From UBA5109 sp964606735 (GTDB lineage Bacteria; Pseudomonadota; Gammaproteobacteria; Pseudomonadales; Pseudohongiellaceae), in NCBI GenBank assembly GCA_964606735.1, contig CAZSHI010000005.1:1-64000 (forward strand): DNA of 64,000 nt. The letters are read 5' to 3'. Position numbers and translations under genes: made by a program. The notes under the pieces are model-generated. The model saw nothing but the letters and a program-made list of their open reading frames with translations, made no database searches and was not told where the DNA came from. The stretch's first letter is position 1; every line of letters starts with the position of its first letter. Below, piece by piece: positions 18,489 to 26,546 of the stretch.

Positions 18489-19031
18489 CTACAGCGACTC
18501 ATGGTCGTGCTGGTGAAAGTTCTTCAGCTTGACGTAGTGCTCGGCGCTATAAAGCAGAAAGTCGATTTCTTCCTGCCGTAGCGGGCGAACTCGTTTGACC
18601 GGTGAGCCGACATACAGGTTGCCGCTTTGCAGCACCTTGCCGGGTGTCACCACTGAGCCGGCGCCGACAATGACATCTGATTCCACAACTGCGCCGTCCA
18701 TGATGATGGCGCCCATCCCAACCAGTACACGATCCTTGAGTATACAGCCGTGCAGAATAACACGATGGCCAACGGTGACATCACTGCCGATATGTAGTGG
18801 AAAGCCTTCGGGGCCAAAAGATTCCGGAGAGGTACAGTGCAAGACAGAGCCATCCTGGATATTGCTGCGTTCACCGATGCTAATGTCATGGACATCACCG
18901 CGCAGGGTACAGTGTGGCCACACAGACGAGTCGCGGCCAATTTTTACCCGCCCGATGACCACCGCGCTGTTATCGATAAATACACCGCCAGCCAGTTTTG
19001 GCGAGTAATCCAGATAGTTCCTTATGCTCAT
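18489..19031 (-). CDS. Gamma-carbonic anhydrase-like hexapeptide-repeat protein (YrdA/PaaY family)
   Basis: A left-handed beta-helix protein of 180 aa from ATG 19031 (GGAG 8 nt upstream; the longer frame adds six residues). Hexapeptide repeats fill residues 15-150. Likely metal-ligand His are in VLHCTSP and VGHRVILHGC. Such proteins resemble gamma-carbonic anhydrases, but activity is shown for only some. It converges on aroE with a 1-nt gap and is divergent from the cox locus. The C-terminus is His-rich (HQHDHE). Confidence 0.88.
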   Translation of the reverse strand: MSIRNYLDYSPKLAGGVFIDNSAVVIGRVKIGRDSSVWPHCTLRGDVHDISIGERSNIQDGSVLHCTSPESFGPEGFPLHIGSDVTVGHRVILHGCILKDRVLVGMGAIIMDGAVVESDVIVGAGSVVTPGKVLQSGNLYVGSPVKRVRPLRQEEIDFLLYSAEHYVKLKNFHQHDHESL

Positions 19032-19128
19032 CAATTTGCTCCAGGACAAAGAAATTATGTCCTCAAGATTATGCCAAGACTACTGAAATGAACAGAGACT
19101 ATTTGCAATCTGCTTACAGGGACGTAAT

Positions 19129-19142
19129 TTGATATAAATCAG
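19129..19142. promoter_or_regulatory. FNR/ANR-like box upstream of the cytochrome oxidase genes
   Basis: TTGAT-ATAA-ATCAG matches the FNR/ANR consensus TTGAT-N4-ATCAA at 9 of 10 positions. Its centre lies about 65 nt before the transcription start expected from the extended -10 at 19185-19193. Oxygen control of an aa3 oxidase by an FNR-type regulator is plausible. The assignment rests on sequence similarity only. Confidence 0.5.
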
Positions 19143-19184
19143 CTAACAAGGACGCACTGTTCATAGCCTTTCGTTGACACTTGC

Positions 19185-19193
19185 TGATATAAT
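19185..19193 (+). promoter_or_regulatory. Extended -10 promoter element of the cox operon
   Basis: TGATATAAT contains a perfect TATAAT (19188-19193) preceded by TGN, the extended -10 form that needs little -35 contact. A TTGACA at 19174-19179 is only 8 nt from the -10 and so cannot act as its -35. Transcription would start near 19200, leaving a leader of about 145 nt before coxB. Confidence 0.5.
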
Positions 19194-19221
19194 GCGCGGC
19201 GAATTGTCGCATGCCTTTACA

Positions 19222-19311
19222 GGTTCATGAGCAATATTGGGTTTGAACCAAAATTCCTAGAGAAGATTTTGCGATTGGTATCTTCGAGCCAGACCTAATG
19301 TCTGGATTTTT
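19222..19311 (+). promoter_or_regulatory. Structured leader of coxB with terminator-like hairpin
   Basis: Two inverted repeats lie in the leader. GGTTCA (19222-19227) pairs with TGAACC (19244-19249). CCAGAC (19289-19294) pairs with GTCTGG (19300-19305), loop CTAAT, followed directly by ATTTTT (19306-19311). The second looks like a short intrinsic terminator 33 nt before the coxB start codon. It may attenuate the operon. The remainder of the 312-bp intergenic space shows nothing else. Confidence 0.4.
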
Positions 19312-19343
19312 ACAGAGAATCAAAGAAAGTGGAGAAGTGGCGA

Positions 19344-20492
19344 ATGCAGCCTAAGTTTAAATTTATATCAGCCCTGCTACTGGCATGTTCACCCCTGATG
19401 GGCAAGCTGGCTTTTGCAGCGGAAGATTTTCGTGAAGGCATCAACATGCCAGTTGGCATCACCGAAATCAGCCGGTCTACCTACGACCTGCACATGCTGA
19501 TTACCATTATCTGCGCCTTAATTGCCGTGGTGGTCTATGGGGTCTTGATCTGGTCATTGATCAAATACCGCAAATCCAAAGGTGCCAAATCCGCCGATTT
19601 CCATGAAAATACCACCATTGAAATCGTCTGGACGGTCATTCCCATTCTTATTCTGGTCAGTATGGCCATTCCTTCAACCGGCGTATTGCGCCAGATCTAT
19701 GACAGCTCTGATTCCGAGCTGGACATCATGATCACGGGTTATCAGTGGCGCTGGCAGTACAGCTATCTGGATGATGAGGGTGAAGAGGTTTCCTTTTTCA
19801 GCAACCTGGCAACTACCGATGAGCAAATTGCTGGCTTGGATGAAAAATCAGAAAACTACCTGATTGAGGTTGACGAGCCCCTGGTGATTCCGGTTGACAC
19901 CAAGGTGCGCTTTTTGTTGACAGCGGCTGATGTGATTCATTCCTGGTGGGTGCCTGAATTTGCCGTGAAAAAAGACGCCATTCCAGGTTTTATCAATGAG
20001 TCCTGGGTTATTGCCGAAGAAACTGGCATATATCGCGGGCAATGCACGGAATTGTGCGGTCAGGACCATGGCTTCATGCCGGTCGTGGTTGAAGTTGTTG
20101 AACGCGAAGAGTTCGATGCCTGGTACAGCGAGCGCCAGGAACAGGCTGCGGCTATCGCCGAGTTGGCCAATCAGGACTGGACACTTGATCAGCTGGTAGC
20201 CCAGGGTGAAACGGTCTACCGTACCTTCTGCATGGCCTGTCACCAGCAAAATGGCCAGGGCTTGCCGCCGGCATTCCCGCCACTGACAGGCTCGGCGATT
20301 GCGACCGGACCGATTGAGGACCATGTCAATATCGTCCTTAATGGCGCCCCGGGTACAGCCATGGCAGCCTTTGGCAACCAGCTCAATCCGGTTGATCTGG
20401 CTGCTGTCATCACCTATGAGCGAAATGCCTTAGGTAATAGTGTGGGAGACATGATTACTCCCGTCGAGATTCTGCAGGCCCAGGCTGAATAA
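19344..20492 (+). CDS. coxB: Cytochrome c oxidase subunit II with C-terminal cytochrome c domain
   Basis: Subunit II of the aa3-type oxidase, accepting electrons at CuA. The ATG at 19344 (382 aa) has GGAG 9 nt upstream; the open frame extends to a GTG five codons earlier. A signal peptide (about residues 1-25) precedes two transmembrane helices. The CuA site has HSWWVPEF, then QCTELCGQDHGFM with both Cys, His and Met. A fused cytochrome c domain at the C-terminus carries CMACH (Cys296) and a distal Met in the last 60 residues. This caa3-like fusion is common in Pseudomonas relatives. Confidence 0.96.
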   Translation: MQPKFKFISALLLACSPLMGKLAFAAEDFREGINMPVGITEISRSTYDLHMLITIICALIAVVVYGVLIWSLIKYRKSKGAKSADFHENTTIEIVWTVIPILILVSMAIPSTGVLRQIYDSSDSELDIMITGYQWRWQYSYLDDEGEEVSFFSNLATTDEQIAGLDEKSENYLIEVDEPLVIPVDTKVRFLLTAADVIHSWWVPEFAVKKDAIPGFINESWVIAEETGIYRGQCTELCGQDHGFMPVVVEVVEREEFDAWYSERQEQAAAIAELANQDWTLDQLVAQGETVYRTFCMACHQQNGQGLPPAFPPLTGSAIATGPIEDHVNIVLNGAPGTAMAAFGNQLNPVDLAAVITYERNALGNSVGDMITPVEILQAQAE

Positions 20493-20530
20493 GTACCTGG
20501 TGCAAGAGTAAAGTAGAGGAGTTACAAAAT

Positions 20531-22144
20531 ATGAGTAATGTCGGCACCATTGAAGGCCATGATACCCATCACGATGATCATCATCATGGCCCTGCCAAGG
20601 GCATAACCCGCTGGCTGTATACCACCAACCATAAAGATATTGGATCACTCTATCTGTGGTTTAGCTTGGCCATGTTTCTGCTGGGCGGAGTCTTTGCCCT
20701 GGTAATTCGTCTGGAGCTGTTCCAGCCGGGCATGCAGTTTGTTGAGCCCAATTTCTTTAACCAGATGACCACCATGCACGGGCTGGTGATGGTCTTCGGA
20801 GCTGTTATGCCAGCCTTTGTCGGCCTGGGTAACTGGATGATTCCGATGATGATTGGCGCGCCGGACATGGCCCTGCCTCGCATGAACAATTGGAGCTTCT
20901 GGATTCTGCCTTTCGCCTTTGCCATGCTGGCCTCCACGCTGCTGATGGAAGCCGGAGCGCCTAACTTCGGCTGGACCTTCTATGCGCCGCTCTCAACAAC
21001 CTATGCGCCGGAGACGGTAACCTTCTTTATTTTTGCCCTGCACATCATGGGCGCTTCATCCATCATGGGCTCGATTAATATTATTGCCACCATTCAGAAC
21101 CTGCGTGCCCCCGGCATGACCTACATGAGAATGCCGCTGTTCGTGTGGACCTGGTTGATCACCGCCTATCTGCTGCTGGCAGTTATGCCGGTACTAGCAG
21201 GTGTGGTCACCATGATGCTGTTTGATGTGCACTTCGGCACATCTTTCTTCAATGCTGCCGGTGGCGGTGATCCGGTACTGTTCCAGCATGTGTTCTGGTT
21301 CTTTGGTCACCCTGAGGTTTACATCATGATTCTGCCGGCTTTTGGCGTGGTCTCGGAAATCATTCCGACTTTCTCACGTAAACGCCTGTTCGGTTATGAC
21401 TCCATGGTCTATGCGACCTCATCCATTGCCTTTTTGTCATTCATCGTCTGGGCCCATCACATGTTCACCACCGGCATGCCATTGGCCGGTGAGCTGTTCT
21501 TCATGTATGCCACAATGATGATTGCAATACCGACAGGGGTGAAAGTATTTAACTGGCTCAGCACCATGTTCAAAGGCTCCATTAGCTTTGAAACGCCGAT
21601 GCTGTTTGCCATTGCCTTTGTGGTGCTGTTTACCATGGGCGGATTTACTGGCCTGATGCTGGCGATAGCGCCGGCTGACTTCCAGTACCATGACACCTAT
21701 TTCGTGGTGGCACATTTTCATTACGTACTGGTGCCGGGCGCCGTGTTCTCCATCATGGCTGCCGTGTATTACTGGCTGCCGAAATGGACCGGCAATATGT
21801 ACGATGAAACGCTGGGCAAACTGCATTTCTGGCTATCATTTGTCGGCGTCAATGTGCTGTTTTTCCCGCAGCACTTCCTGGGGCTGGCCGGCATGCCGCG
21901 ACGTATTCCTGATTACGCGCTGCAGTTTGCCGATTACAACATGATCTCCAGTATCGGCGCGTTCCTGTTCGGCTTCTCACAATTGCTGTTCGTGTTTATC
22001 GTTATCAAGTGTGTGCGTGGCGGCAAGAAAGCGACGCAGGAAGTCTGGGAAGGCTCGCATGGCCTGGAGTGGACGATTCCCTCTCCGGCTCCTTACCACA
22101 CCTTCACCACGCCACCTGATCTGCCGGAACAGGTTCATTCCTGA
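20531..22144 (+). CDS. coxA: Cytochrome c oxidase subunit I
   Basis: The catalytic heme-copper subunit holding heme a, heme a3 and CuB, and the proton channels. It is 537 aa with 12 predicted helices. TMHGLVMVFG carries a heme a His; HPEVYIMILPAFG has the CuB His and the cross-linked Tyr; WAHHMFTTG has the CuB His pair; HDTYFVVAHFHYVL has the heme a3/a His. The D-channel NxxxxxN region (NNWSFW) and the E of the proton path are those of type A oxidases. The N-terminus is unusually His-rich (HDTHHDDHHHG). Confidence 0.98.
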   Translation: MSNVGTIEGHDTHHDDHHHGPAKGITRWLYTTNHKDIGSLYLWFSLAMFLLGGVFALVIRLELFQPGMQFVEPNFFNQMTTMHGLVMVFGAVMPAFVGLGNWMIPMMIGAPDMALPRMNNWSFWILPFAFAMLASTLLMEAGAPNFGWTFYAPLSTTYAPETVTFFIFALHIMGASSIMGSINIIATIQNLRAPGMTYMRMPLFVWTWLITAYLLLAVMPVLAGVVTMMLFDVHFGTSFFNAAGGGDPVLFQHVFWFFGHPEVYIMILPAFGVVSEIIPTFSRKRLFGYDSMVYATSSIAFLSFIVWAHHMFTTGMPLAGELFFMYATMMIAIPTGVKVFNWLSTMFKGSISFETPMLFAIAFVVLFTMGGFTGLMLAIAPADFQYHDTYFVVAHFHYVLVPGAVFSIMAAVYYWLPKWTGNMYDETLGKLHFWLSFVGVNVLFFPQHFLGLAGMPRRIPDYALQFADYNMISSIGAFLFGFSQLLFVFIVIKCVRGGKKATQEVWEGSHGLEWTIPSPAPYHTFTTPPDLPEQVHS

Positions 22145-22155
22145 GAGATGAATAG

Positions 22156-22731
22156 ATGAGCGAAGGGCAGCAACACAAGTCACAAGCTGGAATGTCACAT
22201 TCGCGCCTGACTGCGAAACTGTTGTTGGGCGCGGTGGCGATGTTTGGTTTTGGTTTTGCGCTGGTGCCTCTTTATAACGTGTTTTGCGAGATAACCGGAC
22301 TTAACGGAAAAACCGGCGGGCAATATGCCTATGAAGCTGCACAGGTGGAAGTGGATGAAAACAGACTGGTCACGATACAGTTCCGGGCTACCAATAATGC
22401 CGGCATGTCCTGGCAGTTTGAGCCGGCAGTGCGTGAAATTCAGGTTCATCCGGGGGAGCTGACGGAAGTAAGCTTCTATGCGCGCAACCCCAGTGCGGAT
22501 GCCATGGTCGGCCAGGCGGTTCCCAGTGTATCGCCCTTCCGAGCGGCAGACTATCTGCACAAAACTGAATGCTTTTGTTTTAACCAGCAAACGCTGGCAG
22601 CGGGGCAGGAGATCGACATGCCCCTGTTGTTTTTTATTGATCAGGACATCCCCGAGGATGTGACAAAGCTGACTTTGTCCTACACCCTTTTCGATGTCAC
22701 CGCGAGTTACCAGCAGACAGCCAGCCGGTAA
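22156..22731 (+). CDS. ctaG: Cytochrome c oxidase copper-assembly protein CtaG/Cox11
   Basis: Delivers copper to CuB of subunit I. It is 191 aa with one N-terminal membrane anchor (residues about 18-38, LLLGAVAMFGFGFALVPLYN) and a periplasmic domain. The copper-binding CFCF motif is in KTECFCFNQQ and the conserved FCEITGLNGKT follows the anchor. It lies between coxA and coxC, the standard place. Confidence 0.97.
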   Translation: MSEGQQHKSQAGMSHSRLTAKLLLGAVAMFGFGFALVPLYNVFCEITGLNGKTGGQYAYEAAQVEVDENRLVTIQFRATNNAGMSWQFEPAVREIQVHPGELTEVSFYARNPSADAMVGQAVPSVSPFRAADYLHKTECFCFNQQTLAAGQEIDMPLLFFIDQDIPEDVTKLTLSYTLFDVTASYQQTASR

Positions 22732-22767
22732 TACGCACTAACTATTTGATAAAGGTGGAAAGCTGTA

Positions 22768-23694
22768 ATGGCAAGTGAAAATATCAACAGCACGTATGAA
22801 ACATATTATGTTCCCGAGCAGAGCAAGTTCCCTATCTGGGCTTCGTTTGGCCTGTTCCTGTTTGTTTTTGGCATGGGAAATGTGCTCAATGATATCGCCG
22901 CTGAAGAAGGTGCCGGCGGCTCGGCAATTATTGCCCTGCTGGGATTTGCCACGCTGGCCACGGTACTGTTTAACTGGTTTGGCACCAGCATCCGTGAGAA
23001 CCACCAGGGCCTGCCAAGTGCTCAGTTGAAGCGCTCCTATGTGCTGGGTATGTACTGGTTTATTTTCTCGGAAGTCATGTTTTTTGCGGCCTTCTTCGGA
23101 GCGCTGTTCTATGTTCGTTCCTGGGTAGTGCCCTGGCTTGGTGGTGAAGGCGACAAAGGCATTACCAATATGCTGTGGCCAGAATTTGAAGCCGTGTGGC
23201 CCGTTATTGCCAACCCAAATGAGGCGCTGTTTGAGAGCCCTCATGAGTCCATGGCCTGGTCTGGCTGGGGCGATGCACTGGGTTACCTGCCGCTGTGGAA
23301 TACCATCATTCTGTTATCGTCCAGTGTGACGGTGCATTTTGCTCATGTTGGCTTGAAGAATAACAACCGCAAGCAGCTCACTGCCTGGCTGTCACTTACC
23401 GTTGCACTCGGGGTGGTGTTTTTATTCCTGCAGGCTGAAGAATACATTGAGGCCTATCATGAACTGGGCCTGACACTGAACTCTGGCATCTATGGATCAA
23501 CCTTCTTCCTGCTGACCGGTTTTCATGGTTTCCATGTAACACTCGGAGCCTTTATGCTGGCGGTGATGCTGGCGCGAACCCTGAAAGGGCACTTTAAACC
23601 GGAAGATCATTTTGGTTTTGAAGCAGCGTCCTGGTACTGGCATTTTGTCGATGTGGTCTGGGTTTGTTTGTTCCTCTTCGTCTACATACTGTAG
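22768..23694 (+). CDS. coxC: Cytochrome c oxidase subunit III
   Basis: Membrane subunit III of the aa3 oxidase, 308 aa with seven predicted helices. Typical segments are FIFSEVMFFAAFFGALFY, TGFHGFHVTLGAFML and the C-terminal ASWYWHFVDVVWVCLFLFVY. An inserted loop at about residues 120-160 between helices is longer than in enteric homologues but usual in Pseudomonas-type proteins. Confidence 0.96.
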   Translation: MASENINSTYETYYVPEQSKFPIWASFGLFLFVFGMGNVLNDIAAEEGAGGSAIIALLGFATLATVLFNWFGTSIRENHQGLPSAQLKRSYVLGMYWFIFSEVMFFAAFFGALFYVRSWVVPWLGGEGDKGITNMLWPEFEAVWPVIANPNEALFESPHESMAWSGWGDALGYLPLWNTIILLSSSVTVHFAHVGLKNNNRKQLTAWLSLTVALGVVFLFLQAEEYIEAYHELGLTLNSGIYGSTFFLLTGFHGFHVTLGAFMLAVMLARTLKGHFKPEDHFGFEAASWYWHFVDVVWVCLFLFVYIL

Positions 23695-23863
23695 AGGGCT
23701 GACTCTTTTCCCGCTCCTTGTAAAGAAGTGCTCGGTCAGCAGCTAGTGAATGTATAAGCTCATTCTCTGTGCACTTTTTTGCTTCGCCTGGGAAAAAAAG
23801 GCGAGCCCCCGGCGGGGAATATAGCCTCAGTAAGCGATCAGGAAATTAGACTTTCTAGATTAT

Positions 23864-24079
23864 TCAGGGGTTATACCAGGGCGCACTCGGCGTAAGCTGG
23901 CCAGTGCCAACGCCATAGACAATGCAAATCATCAGCAGTACGGCCAGGGTTACACGGACACCCAGGGCATAGAGTGTGCGTTTGCTTTCATTGCCCTGAT
24001 CTTTGAAGAAAAATACCGCTCCGCTGAACAGGCTGGCAATGATGCCGAGCAATAGTATTACAATGATGATTTTTAACAC
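23864..24079 (-). CDS. Twin-transmembrane protein of the DUF2909 family
   Basis: A 71-aa inner-membrane protein with two transmembrane helices (LKIIIVILLLGIIASLFSGA and the second from VRVTLAVLLMICIVYG) joined by a KDQGNESKRT loop. I use GTG 24079, which has AGGA 6 nt upstream and gives the family length; an ATG nine codons earlier has no binding site. It is routinely found in cox clusters of Pseudomonas-type bacteria but its role is unknown. It is on the opposite strand to its neighbours and divergent from surf1. The 169 bp after coxC hold no gene. Confidence 0.85.
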   Translation of the reverse strand: MLKIIIVILLLGIIASLFSGAVFFFKDQGNESKRTLYALGVRVTLAVLLMICIVYGVGTGQLTPSAPWYNP

Positions 24080-24137
24080 GGAAATTCCTGCTGGTTTTGA
24101 CTGCATACTAGCAGACTCGCCAGACGACTGACATAAC

Positions 24138-24884
24138 GTGATACCGCTACGATTAAAAAATTTTCATTTCAACTGGAAGATCAGCCTGTTTATCCTGTTG
24201 TTTTTTCCATTGTTTATCCGACTGGGGTTCTGGCAGCTTGAGCGCGAACAGGAAAAGCTAGACCTGCAAAGTCTCTATGAAAGTCGCCAGAGCGCAGAAA
24301 CACGTGAGCTCGGTGGTCTGGACACAGATAGCGATCTTCAATATGTGAATGTTCGGGTGCGCGGACATTATGACAATTCACATACCTTTCTGCTGGACAA
24401 TAAAGTTAATGAAGGGCAGGCTGGCTTTGAAGTTATCTCGCCATTTAGGGAGCAGGGCGGCGAACTGGTGATGATTAACCGTGGCTGGATTGCATCAAAT
24501 GCCTATCGTGAAAACTTGCCACAGGCGCAGGCGATTGAGGGAGAAGTTGAGCTCAGCGGTGCTATCTATGTGCCGCTCGGGGAGCAATTTATGCTGGCAG
24601 AGGAAGCACCCGGCACTGGGTGGCCACGTATTATCCAGAGTCTTGATATGACCAGGATGGCGGAAGCCCTGGGCGTGGAAAGGCTGTTTCCCTATACGGT
24701 CAGGCTTGCTTCCTTTAGCCCGGGGGCCTTTGTCAGGAACTGGCCGGTAATTACAACAACGCCTGAAAGGCACAGGGGCTATGCCGTTCAATGGTTTAGC
24801 ATGGCAGGCGTGCTGCTCCTGCTGTACCTTTATCTGAGCACGCGTCCTGAAGAAGCTGAAGAGACTTTACATGGACAGGAATAA
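24138..24884 (+). CDS. SURF1 family cytochrome oxidase biogenesis protein
   Basis: An inner-membrane protein that helps insert heme a into subunit I. It is 248 aa with two helices, one at the N-terminus (ISLFILLFFPLFIRLGFWQL) and one near residue 220 (YAVQWFSMAGVLLLLYLYL). Conserved features are GFWQLERE, LDNKVNEGQAGFEVISPF and NRGWI. It overlaps the following gene by 14 nt. Confidence 0.94.
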   Translation: MIPLRLKNFHFNWKISLFILLFFPLFIRLGFWQLEREQEKLDLQSLYESRQSAETRELGGLDTDSDLQYVNVRVRGHYDNSHTFLLDNKVNEGQAGFEVISPFREQGGELVMINRGWIASNAYRENLPQAQAIEGEVELSGAIYVPLGEQFMLAEEAPGTGWPRIIQSLDMTRMAEALGVERLFPYTVRLASFSPGAFVRNWPVITTTPERHRGYAVQWFSMAGVLLLLYLYLSTRPEEAEETLHGQE

Positions 24885-25515
24885 ACTCAAACTGACATTG
24901 CTCTTGCTGGCCGTGGCTTTACCCATTGGTCTGGCGACCCTGTCATTTTATGTCATGCAGAATCGACCTGTTATCGCCACGACCAATAATGGCGTGCTGA
25001 TCATGCCTGTCATGGATATCACTGAATTTGCTATGGTCGATGAACAGGGAGCCCTGGCATTCCAGTCTTTTGAAGAACTGGTAGCGGGTGTTGATGCGGA
25101 TGATTATGTACCGGCCCCCTGGCGTTTGTTTTTCCTGGGCAGCAGCAGCTGCGATGAGCCCTGTGGTGACCGCCTGTTTTATCTGCGTCAGCTGCATCGC
25201 CTGCTGGGGGCTGATGAGGACCGGGTGGCGCGCTATTATGTCAATGTCGGTTCAGGCTCTCAGGTGCTGGATGAGCGCACCCGGCGAATGTTTGCTGAAG
25301 CCTTTAGCTCCCAGCAACTTGTGTTTAGTGAACGCGAAACCCTATTAAGCCGACTGACAAGCATTTTGCCTGAGGGCGTTGACCCGGTAGCCGAACATTA
25401 TATTTTTTTGGCCGACCCGCTGGGCAATGTCATGTTATATTTCACGCCCGACAATACACCTGAAGAGATATTGCAGGATATAGAGAGATTGCTGGATCGC
25501 TCCAGCCTGGGATAG
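24871..25515 (+). CDS. Membrane-anchored SCO/thioredoxin-like protein of the cox locus
   Basis: A 214-aa protein usually annotated as hypothetical. It has one N-terminal anchor (residues about 7-28) and a periplasmic domain. WRLFFLGSSSCDEPCGDRLF resembles the SCO copper site with a CX3C motif. EHYIFLADPLGNVMLYF resembles the SCO strand in which a His precedes an F-x-L-x-D-P-x-G turn. I therefore infer a divergent SCO-like fold that could chaperone copper or act as thiol reductase in oxidase assembly. It overlaps surf1 and precedes ctaA, so it is translated with assembly genes. No biochemical role is known to me. Confidence 0.7.
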   Translation: MDRNKLKLTLLLLAVALPIGLATLSFYVMQNRPVIATTNNGVLIMPVMDITEFAMVDEQGALAFQSFEELVAGVDADDYVPAPWRLFFLGSSSCDEPCGDRLFYLRQLHRLLGADEDRVARYYVNVGSGSQVLDERTRRMFAEAFSSQQLVFSERETLLSRLTSILPEGVDPVAEHYIFLADPLGNVMLYFTPDNTPEEILQDIERLLDRSSLG

Positions 25516-25518
25516 TCC

Positions 25519-26544
25519 ATGAAGAGTCATAAACCCACTTATGCCCTGACCCTGCTGGCGACCGCTCTGGCGCTTTGTGTTGTGGTGCTTGGTGCTTTCA
25601 CGCGGCTTTCCGATGCCGGACTGGGTTGCCCGGACTGGCCTGGATGCTACGGGTTTTTGTGGATGCCAGATACCCCGAATGAAATTCTCCAGGCCGAAGA
25701 ACTGTTTCCACATGCCCCCTTTGAGGCTGAAAAAGCCTGGCCAGAAATGGTGCATCGTTATTTCGCCAGTTCGCTGGGCCTGCTGATTATTCTCATTAAT
25801 TTCTTTAACTGGAAACATCGTAGCAGGCAGGATCAACCGCGGCTGCTGCCGATTTTTTTGCTGGGCCTGGTAATTGTGCAGGGCCTGTTTGGCATGTGGA
25901 CGGTAACCCTTAACCTTTGGCCACAGGTGGTTACCGGGCATTTGCTGGGCGGCTTTACGACGCTCAGTCTGCTCTGGCTGCTGTGTCTGAGGCTCGATAA
26001 CAGGCCCTGGCCGCAACCTGCCATGCCCATCCGTTACTGGGAAAACCTGCGCCCTCTGGCGTTGCTGGGCCTGATACTGGTGGTAGTGCAAATATTACTG
26101 GGGGGCTGGCTCAGTTCAAACTATGCTGCACTGGCTTGTCCGGATTTTCCGACCTGTCAGAACCAGCTGCTGCCAACCATGGATCTGGCCAGCGGGTTTA
26201 ATATTTTTCAGGATATCGGCCCCAACTACCTTGGCGGGCAAATGGATGGCGAAGGGCGAGTGGCCATTCATTTCATGCACCGGCTAGGTGCTGTGGTACT
26301 GACCGTTTACATGCTGTTTTTGATCATGCAGCTTTATCGCTGCAGTGCCAGCAGCCCCCTGAAAGGCCTGACCCATATCATTTTAGCCATCTTGCTGGTA
26401 CAGCTTGTCTTGGGCATCAGCAATGTTGTTTTTTCCCTGCCGCTCTGGGTAGCGGTTGCCCACAACGCCGGTGGCGCATTATTATTGCTCAGCATGGTAA
26501 CGCTGAATTACCGGCTATATAAAACCACGAGCGCAATGTTTTAG
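25519..26544 (+). CDS. ctaA: Heme A synthase (COX15/CtaA)
   Basis: Oxidises heme O to heme A. It is 341 aa with eight predicted helices in two four-helix bundles. The first bundle has FTRLSDAGLGCPDWPGCYG and a heme-ligand His in MVHRYFASSLG; the second has CPDFPTCQNQ and MHRLGAVVLTVYML, then a C-terminal AHNAGGALLLLSMV. The duplicated GCPDWP/ACPDFP loops are a family mark. It lies 3 nt after the SCO-like gene and 2 nt before ctaB. Confidence 0.96.
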   Translation: MKSHKPTYALTLLATALALCVVVLGAFTRLSDAGLGCPDWPGCYGFLWMPDTPNEILQAEELFPHAPFEAEKAWPEMVHRYFASSLGLLIILINFFNWKHRSRQDQPRLLPIFLLGLVIVQGLFGMWTVTLNLWPQVVTGHLLGGFTTLSLLWLLCLRLDNRPWPQPAMPIRYWENLRPLALLGLILVVVQILLGGWLSSNYAALACPDFPTCQNQLLPTMDLASGFNIFQDIGPNYLGGQMDGEGRVAIHFMHRLGAVVLTVYMLFLIMQLYRCSASSPLKGLTHIILAILLVQLVLGISNVVFSLPLWVAVAHNAGGALLLLSMVTLNYRLYKTTSAMF

Positions 26545-26546
26545 GC

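Noticed and set aside
19174..19193. TTGACA followed by TATAAT as a classical sigma-70 promoter
   Set aside because: The two hexamers are 8 nt apart instead of about 17. The extended -10 reading (TGATATAAT) is kept instead.
23790..23830. Terminator between coxC and the DUF2909 gene
   Set aside because: TCGCCT/AGGCGA flank an A-rich loop, but no T tract follows the stem on either strand and the pairing is only 6 bp.
25435..26091. 218-codon minus-strand open frame opposite ctaA
   Set aside because: It is Gln/Arg-rich, typical of the reverse complement of a membrane protein gene, and overlaps the well-supported ctaA.
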